This document shows, one piece after another, positions 54,593-62,704 of a DNA stretch of 64,000 nucleotides (position 1 is its first letter; each line of letters begins with the position of its first letter). The stretch comes from Olleya sp. Bg11-27 (GTDB lineage Bacteria; Bacteroidota; Bacteroidia; Flavobacteriales; Flavobacteriaceae): positions 1,061,514 through 1,125,513 of the forward strand of contig NZ_CP025117.1 in NCBI RefSeq assembly GCF_002831645.1, given 5' to 3'. The notes below the pieces were generated by a model that made no database searches, was not told the DNA's origin, and was given only the letters and a program-made list of their open reading frames with translations. A program made the translations under genes and the position numbers.

Positions 54593-54615
54593 GAATTTTA
54601 GATCCTAAAATTTTG

Positions 54616-54648
54616 AAAAACCCTTTCCTTTTGGAGAGGGTTTTTTTG
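54616..54648 (+). terminator. Terminator of rplU-rpmA
   Basis: AAAACCCTTTCC / GGAGAGGGTTTT with a short T loop is followed by T. It lies 20-50 nt after the L27 stop. Confidence 0.8.
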
Positions 54649-54684
54649 TTTGTAATAAAACTAATTCTTTTTCGTTACGTTATT

Positions 54685-55452
54685 ATGAAAAACCTACTGC
54701 TATTCTTAATTGTAATTCCTTTTTTATCTTACTCTAAAATAGACAAAACTCCTAAAACTATTCATGTTTTTGTAGCGCTTTGCGATAATGTTAATCAAGG
54801 TATTGTTCCTGTTCCGGCTAAATTAGGAAATGGGCAAGACTCCAGAAACAATCTGTATTGGGGAGCAATGTATGGTGTTAAAGCTTATTTTAAGAGGAGT
54901 AAGGATTGGGAAGTATTAACGACTGTGGTAAATCCAACGGACCTTATTGTAGAACGGGTACTGTTTAAGCATAAAACAACAAATACCTATCTATTGGCGG
55001 ATGCTTATAACGGAAAGTATATAAAACAGGCAACTATTAATTTTTTAGAATCTAATGCAGGTAATAATAGTTTAAAAATAAGCAGTAATCAAACGACGTT
55101 ATGCTTTGGTGGTGATGCTGATTTGTTAGCCTATGTTGGTCATGATGGTTTAATGGAATTTGATATAGAAGGTGATTTTGAAGGTAAAGACACAAGTGCA
55201 AAGGATACTATCATTTTAGCTTGTGTAAGTAAAGCCTATTTTAAATCGTACCTAAAATTGACCAAAGCTAATCCATTAGTTTGGACTACTGGTTTAATGG
55301 CGCCTGAGGCCTATACTTTAAAATCGACTATCGATGGATGGATCTTAAATGAATCGGATTTACAGATTAGAGAACGCGCAGCACAAGCATATCATAAGTA
55401 TCAGAAATGTGGTATCCGTGGAGCAAGAAAATTATTAGTAACTGGATATTGA
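54685..55452 (+). CDS. Conserved hypothetical exported protein
   Basis: I do not recognise a named domain. From the ATG at 54685 the protein has 255 residues and starts with a signal peptide (NLLLFLIVIPFLSYSKID). A longer frame from 54613 would begin inside the terminator and is rejected. Conserved-looking stretches are IHVFVALCDNVNQGIVPVPA, GNGQDSRNNLYWGAMYGVKA and VWTTGLMAPEAYTLKSTIDG. These suggest a folded periplasmic domain, possibly an enzyme. It converges end to end with the DUF1569 gene, with no gap. Confidence 0.78.
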   Translation: MKNLLLFLIVIPFLSYSKIDKTPKTIHVFVALCDNVNQGIVPVPAKLGNGQDSRNNLYWGAMYGVKAYFKRSKDWEVLTTVVNPTDLIVERVLFKHKTTNTYLLADAYNGKYIKQATINFLESNAGNNSLKISSNQTTLCFGGDADLLAYVGHDGLMEFDIEGDFEGKDTSAKDTIILACVSKAYFKSYLKLTKANPLVWTTGLMAPEAYTLKSTIDGWILNESDLQIRERAAQAYHKYQKCGIRGARKLLVTGY

Positions 55453-55917
55453 CTACTTTGTTACAATAGCCTTTATAATCTTTAAATGGTGATTAGTATG
55501 CAGTGCTAAGAATTTAGGAACTCTAGTTGTGTTAATATGGCCAAATAAGGGATGCTTAAAAAAAGCGTTCTTATCTAGACTAGCAATAGTCTCAACATTA
55601 GTTTTTGCGAGTTGTATTTGAGAAATGATATCTTCTTTGGTAATTACTTCTGGTGGTTTAACATGTTCTGGCGCTGTAGCTTTTCCTCTTGGAAAGAAGC
55701 CGAGTGCAAAGAATAGCTTTCCTAAAAGACTAAAATTATTTTTATATAAAATGGGATCAGATTTTTGAAGCGCAATACAAACATTATTAATAACCTTTAG
55801 GCTATGGTCTATATGCCAAGCGACATTGCTTTTTGATACTTTTAGATTAGAAACAGTATGGTTTTTAATCGCTAACTCTAATTTGTCTAGTGTCTTATTT
55901 ACAGTGTGTAAACTCAT
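55453..55917 (-). CDS. DUF1569 (DinB-like) protein
   Basis: The 154-residue helical protein fits DUF1569, a relative of the DinB/YfiT four-helix fold. Candidate metal ligands are His residues in NVAWHIDHSLKVINNVCIA and FLALHTNHHLKIIKAI. No signal peptide. The function of the family is not known to me, although DinB-like proteins are often metal-dependent thiol transferases. Confidence 0.82.
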   Translation of the reverse strand: MSLHTVNKTLDKLELAIKNHTVSNLKVSKSNVAWHIDHSLKVINNVCIALQKSDPILYKNNFSLLGKLFFALGFFPRGKATAPEHVKPPEVITKEDIISQIQLAKTNVETIASLDKNAFFKHPLFGHINTTRVPKFLALHTNHHLKIIKAIVTK

Positions 55918-56005
55918 GAAAATTGTATTTAAAACGTTGAAGATAAATATTTAAAATTTATAATATATAAAGTGACTGTTTCTTGTGTTAGGATTCTTTT
56001 GGTTT

Positions 56006-56075
56006 CTAACTTCTGCGATAACGATTGATGCGGCATCCTTTTTTATTTTTCTTAAAAAAGATATAGCGGAAAGCG
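56006..56075 (+). repeat. Intergenic hairpin repeat, copy C
   Basis: This copy has GATTGATGCGGCATCC, a T-run, a short loop, then AAAAAAGATATAGCGGAAAG. It is more diverged than copies A and B but keeps both blocks in the same order and spacing as copy A. Confidence 0.65.
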
Positions 56076-56122
56076 TGGTTGGTTTTTGCTTTTTCTGCCA
56101 AAAGCAAATTGTCAAAAAAAAT

Positions 56123-56155
56123 AAAAATCCCAAACATTGTTGCTTGGGATTTTTG
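56123..56155 (-). terminator. Terminator of ahcY
   Basis: AAAAATCCCAA / TTGGGATTTTT with a loop of about ten bases lies 65 nt downstream of the minus-strand ahcY stop. Confidence 0.8.
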
Positions 56156-56219
56156 GTACTATAGATTCTAATTAATAAAATTACATGTGGCTAAAAAGCG
56201 CTTTGCAATAGTATTGCAA

Positions 56220-57536
56220 TTAGTAACGGTAATGTTCTGGTTTGTATGGTCCTTCAACCTTTACGCCAATATAATCAGCTTGGTATTCTGCAAGTTCTGT
56301 TAACTCAACACCAATTTTAGCTAAATGTAATTTTGCTACTTTTTCATCTAAATACTTTGGTAACATGTACACATCATTTTTGTATGCTGCGCTGTTTTTC
56401 CAAAGTTCGATTTGTGCTAACGTTTGGTTAGTAAATGAGTTACTCATTACAAAACTAGGGTGTCCTGTTGCGCAACCTAAGTTTACTAAACGTCCTTCTG
56501 CTAAAAGAATAATATCTTTTCCATCAATGGTGTATTTGTCAACTTGAGGCTTGATAGTATCTTTTGTGTTACCATGCTTTTCGTTTAACCAACCTACTTG
56601 GATTTCGTTATCAAAGTGACCGATATTACAAACGATTACTTTGTCTTTCATTGCTTCAAAATGCTCTGCACGTACAATATCTTTATTTCCTGTAGTTGTA
56701 ATGATAATATCACTATTACCAACAACAGTTTCCAATTTTTTAACTTCAAAACCGTCCATTGCAGCTTGTAAAGCACAAATTGGGTCAATTTCTGTTACGG
56801 TTACAATACTACCAGCACCTTTAAAAGAAGCAGCAGTACCTTTACCAACATCACCGTATCCACAAACAGTAACACGTTTACCAGCTAACATAATATCTGT
56901 TGCACGACGTATAGCATCTACAGCAGATTCTTTACAACCGTATTTGTTGTCAAATTTAGATTTAGTTACAGAATCGTTTACGTTAATAGCTGGCATTGTT
57001 AATGTACCATTTTTAACACGCTCGTATAATCTGTGAACTCCAGTTGTAGTTTCTTCAGATAATCCTTTAATTCCTGCAGATAATTCTGGGTATTTGTCTA
57101 ATACCATGTTAGTTAAATCTCCACCATCATCTAAAATCATATTTAATGGTTGTCTGTCTTCACCAAAAAATAAAGTTTGTTCGATACACCAATCAAATTC
57201 TTCCTCAGTCATATCTTTCCAAGCGTACACAGCAGTTCCTGCATCTGCGATAGCAGCAGCAGCTTGATCTTGTGTAGAGAAAATGTTACAAGAACTCCAA
57301 GTAACTTCTGCTCCTAAGGCTTGTAATGTTTCAATTAAGACAGCAGTTTGTATCGTCATGTGTAAACATCCAGCAATACGTGCTCCTTTTAAAGGCTGCT
57401 CGTTTTTATACTCTTCACGTAAACTCATTAAACCTGGCATCTCTGCTTCAGCTAAAATAATTTCTTTTCTTCCCCAAGCCGCAAGCGACATGTCCTTTAC
57501 CTTATTAGGTACGTAAGCAACGTTTTTTGTACTCAT
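56220..57536 (-). CDS. ahcY: Adenosylhomocysteinase
   Basis: The 438-residue enzyme hydrolyses S-adenosylhomocysteine to adenosine and homocysteine in the methyl cycle. It shows the catalytic stretch [20 protein letters not shown], the NAD-binding fold [20 protein letters not shown], and the conserved C-terminal PYKPEHYRY with the Lys and Tyr that reach the NAD of the neighbouring subunit. Length and motifs are complete. It is monocistronic and has its own terminator. Confidence 0.98.
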   Translation of the reverse strand: MSTKNVAYVPNKVKDMSLAAWGRKEIILAEAEMPGLMSLREEYKNEQPLKGARIAGCLHMTIQTAVLIETLQALGAEVTWSSCNIFSTQDQAAAAIADAGTAVYAWKDMTEEEFDWCIEQTLFFGEDRQPLNMILDDGGDLTNMVLDKYPELSAGIKGLSEETTTGVHRLYERVKNGTLTMPAINVNDSVTKSKFDNKYGCKESAVDAIRRATDIMLAGKRVTVCGYGDVGKGTAASFKGAGSIVTVTEIDPICALQAAMDGFEVKKLETVVGNSDIIITTTGNKDIVRAEHFEAMKDKVIVCNIGHFDNEIQVGWLNEKHGNTKDTIKPQVDKYTIDGKDIILLAEGRLVNLGCATGHPSFVMSNSFTNQTLAQIELWKNSAAYKNDVYMLPKYLDEKVAKLHLAKIGVELTELAEYQADYIGVKVEGPYKPEHYRY

Positions 57537-57668
57537 ATTATTTATCTCTTTTTTTTATAAATGAAACACCTTTGGGAATTAGTAGTTAAAATGGTTAAAT
57601 TCGCTTAACAAAAACTGATAACTCGCCTTAGGCGATGCAAAGATAACTAATAGATTTTAGAATATTAA

Positions 57669-58295
57669 ATGCCTCTATATAAAACCATTACTCCTAATTC
57701 ACAAACTACTGTTAAAATCTGGAAGATTAACGAGTCTTACGACCATTTAATCAAGGGTTTAGATTTGAAACCAGAGAGTTTAACCCGTGTTTTAGGTATG
57801 AAAAGCGAGCTACACCAACGTGGATTTTTAAGTGTACGTCACTTATTAAAAGCATTTGGTTATAGCGATCAAGATTTATTTTATGATGCCAATGGTAAGC
57901 CGCATTTAAAAGATGGAAAACAGATCTCTATTACACATAGCTTTACGTTTTCTGGCGTCATTATAAGTGATCATGAAGTGGGTATAGATATAGAGCGACA
58001 ACGAGACAAAATAGCGATCATTGCCAAAAAATTTGTTGCCTATGAGTTTGCATATTTGGATAAGCATACGTCTGATTACATAAGTAAACTAACCGTTATA
58101 TGGGGAATTAAAGAGTCTTTGTACAAACTATTTGCAACACCAGGTATGCTTTTTAGAGAACATTTTTTTGTGATTCCATTTACAATGAATGATTCTCAAA
58201 CGATGTGTTGGATTGATTACAAAGGATTAAAAAAGAGATACACAGCCAATTATCTAGAGTTTGAAGGATTTACTTGTGCTTATGTTATAGAATAA
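57669..58295 (+). CDS. 4'-phosphopantetheinyl transferase superfamily protein
   Basis: The 208-residue protein has the two Mg-binding motifs of the Sfp/HetI-type transferases: ISITHSF...EVGIDIERQRDK and TVIWGIKESLYKLFATPG. It attaches the phosphopantetheine arm of CoA to a carrier protein. Its stop codon overlaps the next start (TAATG), so it is translationally coupled with the prenylglyceryl phosphate synthase. Confidence 0.9.
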   Translation: MPLYKTITPNSQTTVKIWKINESYDHLIKGLDLKPESLTRVLGMKSELHQRGFLSVRHLLKAFGYSDQDLFYDANGKPHLKDGKQISITHSFTFSGVIISDHEVGIDIERQRDKIAIIAKKFVAYEFAYLDKHTSDYISKLTVIWGIKESLYKLFATPGMLFREHFFVIPFTMNDSQTMCWIDYKGLKKRYTANYLEFEGFTCAYVIE

Positions 58296-59017
58296 TGACG
58301 GTTTACAACGACATACTTTCCGCGAAAGCGACAAAAAAGAAACTATTAGCAATCTTAATAGATCCTGATAAGTTTGATGTTAATTTAATAGCTCAATTTG
58401 TCAATAAAATAAGCGAATCAATAATCACTCATATTTTTGTAGGCGGAAGTACGGTGGAAGTAGAAGTGACACAAAAATTAGTGTCAGCTTTAAAACCATT
58501 AACAAAATTACCAATAGTGTTATTTCCTGGAGATGTGACTCAGATCTCTAAGGACGCAGATGCGATTTTATTTTTGTCATTAATTTCTGGACGTAATCCA
58601 AAGTATTTAATCGAGAAACAAATTGAAGCAGTCTCTATTTTAAAGCAGACTAACTTAGAAGTGATCCCGACAGGTTATATATTAATTGAGAATGGTATAG
58701 AAACGGCAGTCCAAAAGGTAACTAATACATTGCCAATACCAACAGCCTTGCAAAGCCTTGTTGCAGATACTGCAAAAGCTGGAGAGCTATTGGGTAAAAA
58801 GTTGATTTACCTTGAGGCTGGTAGTGGTGCTTTATTTCCGGTACCTCTGGATATGATTAGTTTTGTAAATCAAGATTTGAAGATTCCGTTAATAGTAGGT
58901 GGTGGTATAAGGACCATACAGCAGTTAGATGACGCTTATAAAGCTGGGGCTGACCTTGTTGTGATTGGTACCGCTTTTGAAAATAACAAAGATTTTTTTA
59001 ACGAATTAAAACGATAA
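58295..59017 (+). CDS. pcrB: Heptaprenylglyceryl/geranylgeranylglyceryl phosphate synthase (PcrB/GGGPS family)
   Basis: From the ATG overlapping the previous stop, the product has 240 residues and a TIM-barrel pattern: LLAILIDPDKFDV, HIFVGGSTVEVEVTQK, LPIVLFPGDVTQIS, ADAILFLSLISGRNPKYLIE, IPTGYILIENG, YLEAGSGA, IVGGGIRTIQQLD and GADLVVIGTAFE. It joins a polyprenyl chain to glycerol-1-phosphate. Bacteroidota carry the large-group GGGPS-like enzymes; the exact chain length is not readable. An alternative start seven codons upstream would overlap the transferase gene further. Confidence 0.92.
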   Translation: MTVYNDILSAKATKKKLLAILIDPDKFDVNLIAQFVNKISESIITHIFVGGSTVEVEVTQKLVSALKPLTKLPIVLFPGDVTQISKDADAILFLSLISGRNPKYLIEKQIEAVSILKQTNLEVIPTGYILIENGIETAVQKVTNTLPIPTALQSLVADTAKAGELLGKKLIYLEAGSGALFPVPLDMISFVNQDLKIPLIVGGGIRTIQQLDDAYKAGADLVVIGTAFENNKDFFNELKR

Positions 59018-59019
59018 GA

Positions 59020-59280
59020 ATGAATATTTCAGTAGACTTAACATTGTCCCCTTTAAGTAACGATTACGAACAACATGTTATTGATTTTATTAAAGCATTA
59101 AGAGCCTCTGATTTTAAAGTTTTAGAAAACCCTTTAAGTACTCAGATTTTTGGAGAATTTGACCAATTAATGCCTTTTTTAAATGAAAAAATTAAAGACT
59201 CTTTTGAGAATCAAGACATGTGTGTGTTAACAATAAAAGTGGTTAAAACGGATAGAAGCGATTATGAGCCAAGTTTTTAA
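59020..59280 (+). CDS. Thiamine-binding protein (YqgV/MTH1187 family)
   Basis: The 86-residue protein matches the small ferredoxin-like thiamine-binding family (NISVDLTLSPLSNDYEQHVI, LSTQIFGEFDQLMPFLNEKI). It is cytosolic, since no signal is seen. It overlaps the PnuC gene by 17 nt. The position between a lipid enzyme and PnuC, and the TPP riboswitch 3 kb downstream, support a link to thiamine, but the ligand is from family knowledge only. Confidence 0.78.
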   Translation: MNISVDLTLSPLSNDYEQHVIDFIKALRASDFKVLENPLSTQIFGEFDQLMPFLNEKIKDSFENQDMCVLTIKVVKTDRSDYEPSF

Positions 59281-59896
59281 TTTCTTTTTTGGGCAATATT
59301 TAGAGTACGACACTGGTGATATTGTACTAGAAATTGTTGCAGTCGTTTTTGGATTTTTATCCGTTTGGTACTCTAAAGAAAATAAAATTTGGGTGTTTCC
59401 AACAGGTATGATTAGCACCATGATTTTTGTCTACTTATTGTTAAAATGGGGATTGTTAGGAGATATGATGATAAACGCTTATTATTTTATAATGAGTGTC
59501 TATGGTTGGTATATTTGGACCTTAAAAGTAGATAAAAACCATGTGACACCTGTCGCTAGAATGACAACAAAGGAAAGGACCCTGAGTGTGCTTATTTTTA
59601 TAGGAACATTGTTTTTTGTTTATTTTGTATACCAATGGTTTGATAAATGGACTAGTTGGGTGGCTTATGTTGATACGATAACAACTGCTATCTTTTTTGT
59701 AGGGATGTGGTTAATGGCGAGACGAAAGATAGAAAATTGGATTTTTTGGATAATCGGAGATATAATCTCAGTGCCTTTGTATTTTTATAAAGGGTTTACG
59801 TTTACATCTTTTCAATATTTAGGTTTTACAATAATTGCCATTTATGGATATTTAGCATGGAAAAAATACTTACGCAACAACCTGCAAATTGTATAA
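59264..59896 (+). CDS. pnuC: PnuC/PnuT-type vitamin transporter
   Basis: The 210-residue membrane protein has about seven helices and the PnuC hallmarks WVFPTGMISTMIFVYLLLKW, INAYYFIMSVYGWYIWTL and the late segment IENWIFWIIGDIISVPLYFY. The family transports nicotinamide riboside or, in the PnuT branch, thiamine. Evidence here is mixed: a thiamine-binding gene precedes it and a NadR-type kinase follows. It overlaps both neighbours (17 nt and 40 nt), so all three are translationally coupled. Confidence 0.88.
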   Translation: MSQVFNFFFGQYLEYDTGDIVLEIVAVVFGFLSVWYSKENKIWVFPTGMISTMIFVYLLLKWGLLGDMMINAYYFIMSVYGWYIWTLKVDKNHVTPVARMTTKERTLSVLIFIGTLFFVYFVYQWFDKWTSWVAYVDTITTAIFFVGMWLMARRKIENWIFWIIGDIISVPLYFYKGFTFTSFQYLGFTIIAIYGYLAWKKYLRNNLQIV

Positions 59897-60435
59897 AAAT
59901 TGTACTGTTCGGACCTGAATCTACTGGGAAAACAACATTGTCAAAACAATTAGCATTACATTATCATTCGGTTTGGGTACCAGAATACGCAAGAGATTAT
60001 CTTCAAAATAAATGGGATAGGGATAGAAAGATTTGCGAGCCTAAGGATTTATTGCCCATAGCCAGAGGGCAAATGACCTTGGAAAATGAGTTGGCGAAAA
60101 AAACAGACTCTGTATTGATTTGTGATACAGACTTATTGGAATATAAAGTCTATTCTGAAGCTTATTATTCTGGGATGTGTGATCCTATACTTGAAAAATA
60201 TGCATTAGAAAATACTTACGATTTATACTTTTTAACGTATATTGATACGCCTTGGCAGGCAGATGACCTACGTGATAAGCCTGAAGAACGGGAAGCTATG
60301 TTTAACGAGTTTGAATCGGCTTTAATAAAATATAAAAGACCATATGTTTTATTAAAAGGTGATAAAAGAACAAGACTACAATTAGCAACAGAACATATAG
60401 ATTTATTATTAGCAAAATATAACGATGCAGTTTAA
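59857..60435 (+). CDS. NadR-like ATP-binding kinase (ribosylnicotinamide kinase type)
   Basis: The 192-residue protein has a P-loop (LFGPESTGKTTLSKQL), WVPEYARDYLQNKW, DTDLLEYKVYSEAYY and the lid region DTPWQADDLRDKPEER. These correspond to the ribosylnicotinamide kinase domain of NadR (GxESSGKST, WEYGRDY, DTDF, NTPWVADGLR). It could phosphorylate nicotinamide riboside after uptake by PnuC, trapping it in the cell. A thiamine-kinase role is the alternative in the PnuT scenario. It overlaps the next gene by 11 nt. Confidence 0.85.
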   Translation: MEKILTQQPANCIKIVLFGPESTGKTTLSKQLALHYHSVWVPEYARDYLQNKWDRDRKICEPKDLLPIARGQMTLENELAKKTDSVLICDTDLLEYKVYSEAYYSGMCDPILEKYALENTYDLYFLTYIDTPWQADDLRDKPEEREAMFNEFESALIKYKRPYVLLKGDKRTRLQLATEHIDLLLAKYNDAV

Positions 60436-61978
60436 TCAAACAGATATAGATTTTATTAACAAAAAGGGGTTAACTCTTAAAAAAGTTGAGCAGCAATTAC
60501 AACTCCTAAAAACGGGGTTGCCCTATATTAATTTGGAAAGGGCAGCGACTGTTGGAGATGGTGTTTTTAAGTTTTCCCATGAGAAAAAATCAGCATTAAT
60601 TAGTAGTTATGACTCTAAAAAAGAGGAATTAGATATAGTGAAGTTTGTGCCTGCCTCAGGAGCAGCCACGAGAATGTTTAAGTTTTTATTTGAATTTTTG
60701 AAAACGTATCAACCTAGTAAGGAAAGTGTGAATGCATTTATTAATAAAAATAGGGCTTCAGATTTGTCTTTGTTTTTTATAGGTTTAGAAAAACTACCAA
60801 TGTATGATACCGTTATTGGTTATTTAGCAAATAATACAGATGTTGATTTAAAAGTTACTAACGATAAAAAACTATTTGCTTTTGTAAAAGCAGTATTAGA
60901 GAAAGATCAATTTAATTTTAGTAATTTTCCTAAAGGATTATTACCTTTTCATAAGTATAAAACGCACTTATCAAGTGCTTTTGAAGAACACTTGTTTGAG
61001 GCAGCGTTGTATGCTGCACCTAAAGGAAAGGCAGCGCTTCATTTTACAATTTCAGAAAAACACAAAGATAAATTTGAAGAAGAGTTTGAAAGAATACAGA
61101 AAATTGTAGAAGATAAAACTAATACAAGCTTTGATATCACATTTTCATATCAAAAAGAGGCAACAGACACTATAGCGGTAACAAGTAAGGATGAAATTGT
61201 AAGAGAGGATAATGGTCAATTATATTTTAGACCGTCTGGGCATGGTGCTTTAATTGAAAATTTAAATGGACTTGATGCTGATATAATTTTTATAAAAAAC
61301 ATTGATAATGTTGTTGTTTATGAGTTCGAAACAGAAGTTGCTAAGTCTAAAAAGATGCTCGCAGGATTATTAATAGAGATAAAAGAAAAAGCATTTGAAT
61401 TTGCGAAAATATTAGATAAAAGAGAAGTGTCTGATAAGGATGTGGTTCAAATAGCAGAGTTTTTAATTACAAAAATGAATGTTGTTATCTCTTCGGAGTT
61501 TGAAAAATATTCAAAGCAATATCAAATTGAATATTTAAAAAATAAGTTGGATAGACCAATTCGTGTTTGTGGTATGGTTAAAAATGAAGGAGAACCTGGT
61601 GGGGGACCTTTTTGGGTTAAAGATGAAGGGGCAAATTTGTCTCTTCAAATTGTAGAGTCAGCGCAAATTAATAAAAAATCAAAAATTCAGAAAAATATTC
61701 TTAAACAAGCAACACATTTTAATCCAGTAGATTTAGTGTGTAGTATTAAAAATTATAAGGGAGAGATTTATGATTTACATAAATTTGTTGATCCGCAAAC
61801 TGCTTTTATTACTATGAAAACTAAAGTAGGTAAAGCAATTAAAGCTTTAGAATTACCAGGTCTTTGGAATGGAAGTATGTCTAATTGGAATACTATTTTT
61901 GTCGAAGTGCCATTAGTGACTTTTAACCCTGTTAAAACGGTTAATGACTTATTAAAACCAACGCATCAAGTGTCGTAA
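60425..61978 (+). CDS. DUF4301 family protein
   Basis: The 517-residue protein matches DUF4301, a Bacteroidota family resembling nucleotidyltransferase-like folds: VKFVPASGAATRMFKFLFEF near residue 80, PKGLLPFHKYKTHLSSAFEE, FRPSGHGALIENLNGLDADI and RPIRVCGMVKNEGEPGGGPF. The SGAATRM and GNEGEPGGGP-like motifs suggest sugar-nucleotide chemistry, but no activity has been assigned that I can name. It is in the same overlapping gene string as PnuC. Confidence 0.85.
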   Translation: MQFNQTDIDFINKKGLTLKKVEQQLQLLKTGLPYINLERAATVGDGVFKFSHEKKSALISSYDSKKEELDIVKFVPASGAATRMFKFLFEFLKTYQPSKESVNAFINKNRASDLSLFFIGLEKLPMYDTVIGYLANNTDVDLKVTNDKKLFAFVKAVLEKDQFNFSNFPKGLLPFHKYKTHLSSAFEEHLFEAALYAAPKGKAALHFTISEKHKDKFEEEFERIQKIVEDKTNTSFDITFSYQKEATDTIAVTSKDEIVREDNGQLYFRPSGHGALIENLNGLDADIIFIKNIDNVVVYEFETEVAKSKKMLAGLLIEIKEKAFEFAKILDKREVSDKDVVQIAEFLITKMNVVISSEFEKYSKQYQIEYLKNKLDRPIRVCGMVKNEGEPGGGPFWVKDEGANLSLQIVESAQINKKSKIQKNILKQATHFNPVDLVCSIKNYKGEIYDLHKFVDPQTAFITMKTKVGKAIKALELPGLWNGSMSNWNTIFVEVPLVTFNPVKTVNDLLKPTHQVS

Positions 61979-61979
61979 A

Positions 61980-62387
61980 ATGCTAAACAAGTTTGCTTTA
62001 GAAAAAGAATTTAAATTAAAAGGTATTAGAAGCTCTGGTAGTGGAGGGCAACACGTAAATAAAGTAGCGACTAAAGTAGAACTTAGTTTTGACATTATGG
62101 AGTCTTTTGTATTAAGTGAAGATCAAAAAGGACTAATTCAAGTAAAATTGGTAAATAGGCTAACTAAAAATTCTGTTTTATTATTACAATGTGGAGAAAG
62201 TCGAAGTCAATTAAAAAATAAAGGCATTGTTATAAAACGAGCGTTTTCAATTTTAGAAGGTGCCTTGAAGATTCAGACGAAGCGTAAACCAACCAAAATT
62301 CCAAGAGCAGTTATCAGAAAACGCCTAAAAAACAAAAAAATTAACGCAGATCGGAAAATAAATAGAAGAAAACCTAAAATTGATTAG
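61980..62387 (+). CDS. arfB: Alternative ribosome-rescue factor / peptidyl-tRNA hydrolase ArfB
   Basis: The 135-residue protein is a class-I release factor-like domain with the catalytic GGQ (RSSGSGGQHVNKVATKVELS) and a Lys/Arg-rich C-terminal tail (KIPRAVIRKRLKNKKINADR) that enters the mRNA channel of stalled ribosomes. It lacks a stop-codon-recognition domain, as expected of ArfB. It starts 1 nt after the DUF4301 stop and ends the gene string. Confidence 0.94.
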   Translation: MLNKFALEKEFKLKGIRSSGSGGQHVNKVATKVELSFDIMESFVLSEDQKGLIQVKLVNRLTKNSVLLLQCGESRSQLKNKGIVIKRAFSILEGALKIQTKRKPTKIPRAVIRKRLKNKKINADRKINRRKPKID

Positions 62388-62515
62388 CGCATTATTTTGG
62401 AAGGTTAATCTTGAATTTATAGTGTTATATTACATTCTACTTCTGGTAGATTAAAAAAAAACTTATTGATATTTCATAAATCAATAATTCTAATCTACCT
62501 TTGCAGCGTTCTCAA

Positions 62516-62592
62516 AAAAGGGGGTGCCTATATCGGCTGAGATCATACCCATTGAACCTAGAACAGGTAATGCTGTTTAGGAATTTTAGACA
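62516..62592 (+). promoter_or_regulatory. TPP riboswitch (THI element)
   Basis: The conserved elements are in order: GGGGTGCC, GGCTGAGATCATACCC, then TTGAACCT and GAACAGGTAATGCTG. These are the two thiamine pyrophosphate-binding arms of the TPP riboswitch. A -7-like TACCTTTG lies about 15 nt upstream. The start of the TonB-dependent receptor gene is about 110 nt downstream, so TPP should control outer membrane thiamine uptake. Confidence 0.93.
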
Positions 62593-62704
62593 CACTTTTG
62601 TGTTACTGTAGTATGCTAAGATCATCTTGGTGTAATACGAAAAGTATTCAATTTTAATAGTAAAGAATAATTACCTCTTTTTATTCGATTAACATGTAAT
62701 CGTA

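Noticed and set aside
55951-56133. Sixty-codon minus-strand frame
   Set aside because: It overlaps repeat copy C and the ahcY terminator and consists mostly of Lys and Phe from A/T runs.
62388-62515. Additional gene before the TPP riboswitch
   Set aside because: No frame of useful length; only a -7-like TACCTTTG box at 62496-62503 is visible, and no well-spaced -33 element.
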